A DNA stretch of 6,328 bases from Actinomycetes bacterium (GTDB taxonomy: Bacteria > Actinomycetota > Acidimicrobiia > Spongiisociales > UBA5794), in NCBI GenBank assembly GCA_024640745.1, contig JAHEEL010000134.1, forward strand, positions 1 through 6,328, given 5' to 3'. Under the pieces are notes generated by a model. The model was not told where the DNA came from, did no database searches, and saw only the letters and a program-made list of their open reading frames with translations. Positions 5,460-6,328 of the stretch are shown here, in pieces. Position numbers and translations under genes: made by a program. The stretch's first letter is position 1. Every line of letters starts with the position of its first letter.

Positions 5460-6328
5460 ATGAGAGCTTCCGTTCTGATCATCGGAGCCGGCATGTCGGG
5501 GCTCACGGCCGGTCGTTCGCTTGTTGCCGAGGGAATCGATGCGACGCTCATCGACAAAGGACGGGCGGTCGGAGGCCGCATGGCGACTCGGCGGATCGGT
5601 GCAGCGACATTTGATCACGGTGCACAGCACGTCAGCGTGCGTACTGAGCAGTTCGCTCGCGAGATGCGCAGTCTCGTCGAGAGCGGGACGGCTCGGGTCT
5701 GGCTCCGCACACGAAGCGTCACACATCCCGAACGCGGGGTCGAGGTTCGGTACGCCGGCGTGCACGGGATGCGTCGGATCCCAGAAGCCCTCGGTGAAGG
5801 GCTTCGCATCCTGACCGCCGTCACCGTGGACCGCCTCGAGATCGCGCGGTCCGGTGTAACGGCGTTTGCAGGAGATGTCGCCGTTGCTGCAGCCGACGCA
5901 GCCATACTCACTCCGCCGGCTCCGCAGACCCTCGATCTCCTGAAGCGCAGCGGCATGGCGGCTGCGCCCGTCACCAACGAAATCGCCGGTGTTTCCTACG
6001 ACGCCACGCTTGCCGTCATGGCTGTTCTCGACGCTCCGGCCGATCTTCCAGGCGGTCACCTGGCCCTTCCCGATGGACCGGTGGCCTGGCTCGCCGACAA
6101 TCAACAGAAGGGCGTGTCGACGGTTCCGGCCCTCACGGTGCACTCGTCGGCCGAGTTCGCCGCCGAGCATCTCGAGGCGGATCCGGCCGAATGGGCGGCG
6201 AAGCTCCTCGATGCGGCCCGTCCCCACCACGCCGGTTCGGTGGTCGATGCGCGCCCGCATCGGTGGCGCTATGCGCAACCGCGATCACTGCGCGAAGGCG
6301 CAGTATGTCTCGTCGATGCGGCCGCCCC
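5460..6328 (+). CDS. Renalase-like NAD(P)/FAD-dependent oxidoreductase, 3' end outside the window
   Basis: Reading from the ATG at 5460 gives 289 codons with no stop before the right edge. The start VLIIGAGMSGLTA (GAGMSG at 9-14), the acidic Asp32 at the end of strand two, VGGRMATRR (37-45) and FDHGAQH (51-57) are the FAD-binding signature of the bacterial renalase/COG3380 group within the amine-oxidase superfamily. The middle has GMRRIPEAL, and the later part has WLADN, LTVHSSAEF and HRWRYAQP (267-274), all typical of this group in that order. Family members are usually about 310-330 residues, so perhaps 20-40 residues are missing beyond the window. Characterised bacterial renalases oxidise wrongly reduced NAD(P)H isomers back to NAD(P)+, a metabolite-repair role; whether this one does is inferred. 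It is probably cytosolic. It is divergent from the FAD oxidoreductase gene, with 169 bp between the start codons. Confidence 0.88.
   Translation, partial: MRASVLIIGAGMSGLTAGRSLVAEGIDATLIDKGRAVGGRMATRRIGAATFDHGAQHVSVRTEQFAREMRSLVESGTARVWLRTRSVTHPERGVEVRYAGVHGMRRIPEALGEGLRILTAVTVDRLEIARSGVTAFAGDVAVAAADAAILTPPAPQTLDLLKRSGMAAAPVTNEIAGVSYDATLAVMAVLDAPADLPGGHLALPDGPVAWLADNQQKGVSTVPALTVHSSAEFAAEHLEADPAEWAAKLLDAARPHHAGSVVDARPHRWRYAQPRSLREGAVCLVDAAA

Noticed and set aside
5291..5581. A 97-codon N-terminal extension of the FAD oxidoreductase up to ATG 5581
   Set aside because: The added residues show no family similarity, would overlap the divergent gene by about 120 bp, and precede the normal Rossmann start.
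5445..6278. A 277-codon minus-strand open frame antisense to the renalase-like gene
   Set aside because: Its translation resembles no family I know, whereas the opposite strand encodes a clear FAD enzyme over the same bases.
1..6328. CRISPR array, tRNA or rRNA, insertion sequence, toxin-antitoxin or defence genes
   Set aside because: I saw no direct-repeat series, terminal inverted repeats, transposase motifs or cloverleaf-like sequence by eye on either strand.

Overview
The window is GC-rich (about two thirds G+C by eye) and dense with long antisense shadow ORFs. It carries five protein-coding genes, and two of them are cut by the window edges. The mix suggests a high-GC actinomycete-type chromosome, possibly Acidimicrobiia-like: a large LuxR-type regulator with an ATPase/TPR architecture, an actinobacterial-style patatin, a GTG start with a strong Shine-Dalgarno, and probable leaderless starts. 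That taxonomic guess is an inference and is not firm. I see no tRNA or rRNA gene, CRISPR array, insertion sequence, integrase or phage gene.

Layout. Bases 1-2065 (+) hold the C-terminal part of a large LuxR-family regulator: the end of an ATPase region, a long TPR-like helical section and a C-terminal HTH. It converges, across 38 bp, on a three-gene minus-strand row. In transcription order the row is a CrtI/PYROXD2-like FAD oxidoreductase (5290-3893), a patatin-like serine lipid hydrolase (3814-2918) and a nitroreductase-fold flavoprotein that closely resembles iodotyrosine deiodinase (2802-2104). Divergent from this row, after a 169-bp intergenic region, a renalase-like FAD oxidoreductase starts at 5460 (+) and runs off the right edge.

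How the genes may fit together. Three of the five genes encode flavoenzymes (one FMN, two FAD). The two FAD enzymes are divergently transcribed and both lack a Shine-Dalgarno sequence. An extended -10 motif placed right against one start codon suggests a leaderless mRNA. The deiodinase-like gene has its own Shine-Dalgarno and a plausible upstream -10, so it may be transcribed at least partly on its own. No pathway can be assigned with confidence. The most notable item is the deiodinase-like protein, which keeps the complete Glu/Tyr/Lys substrate-binding set of iodotyrosine deiodinases. I found no clear sign of a wholly new multi-gene system.
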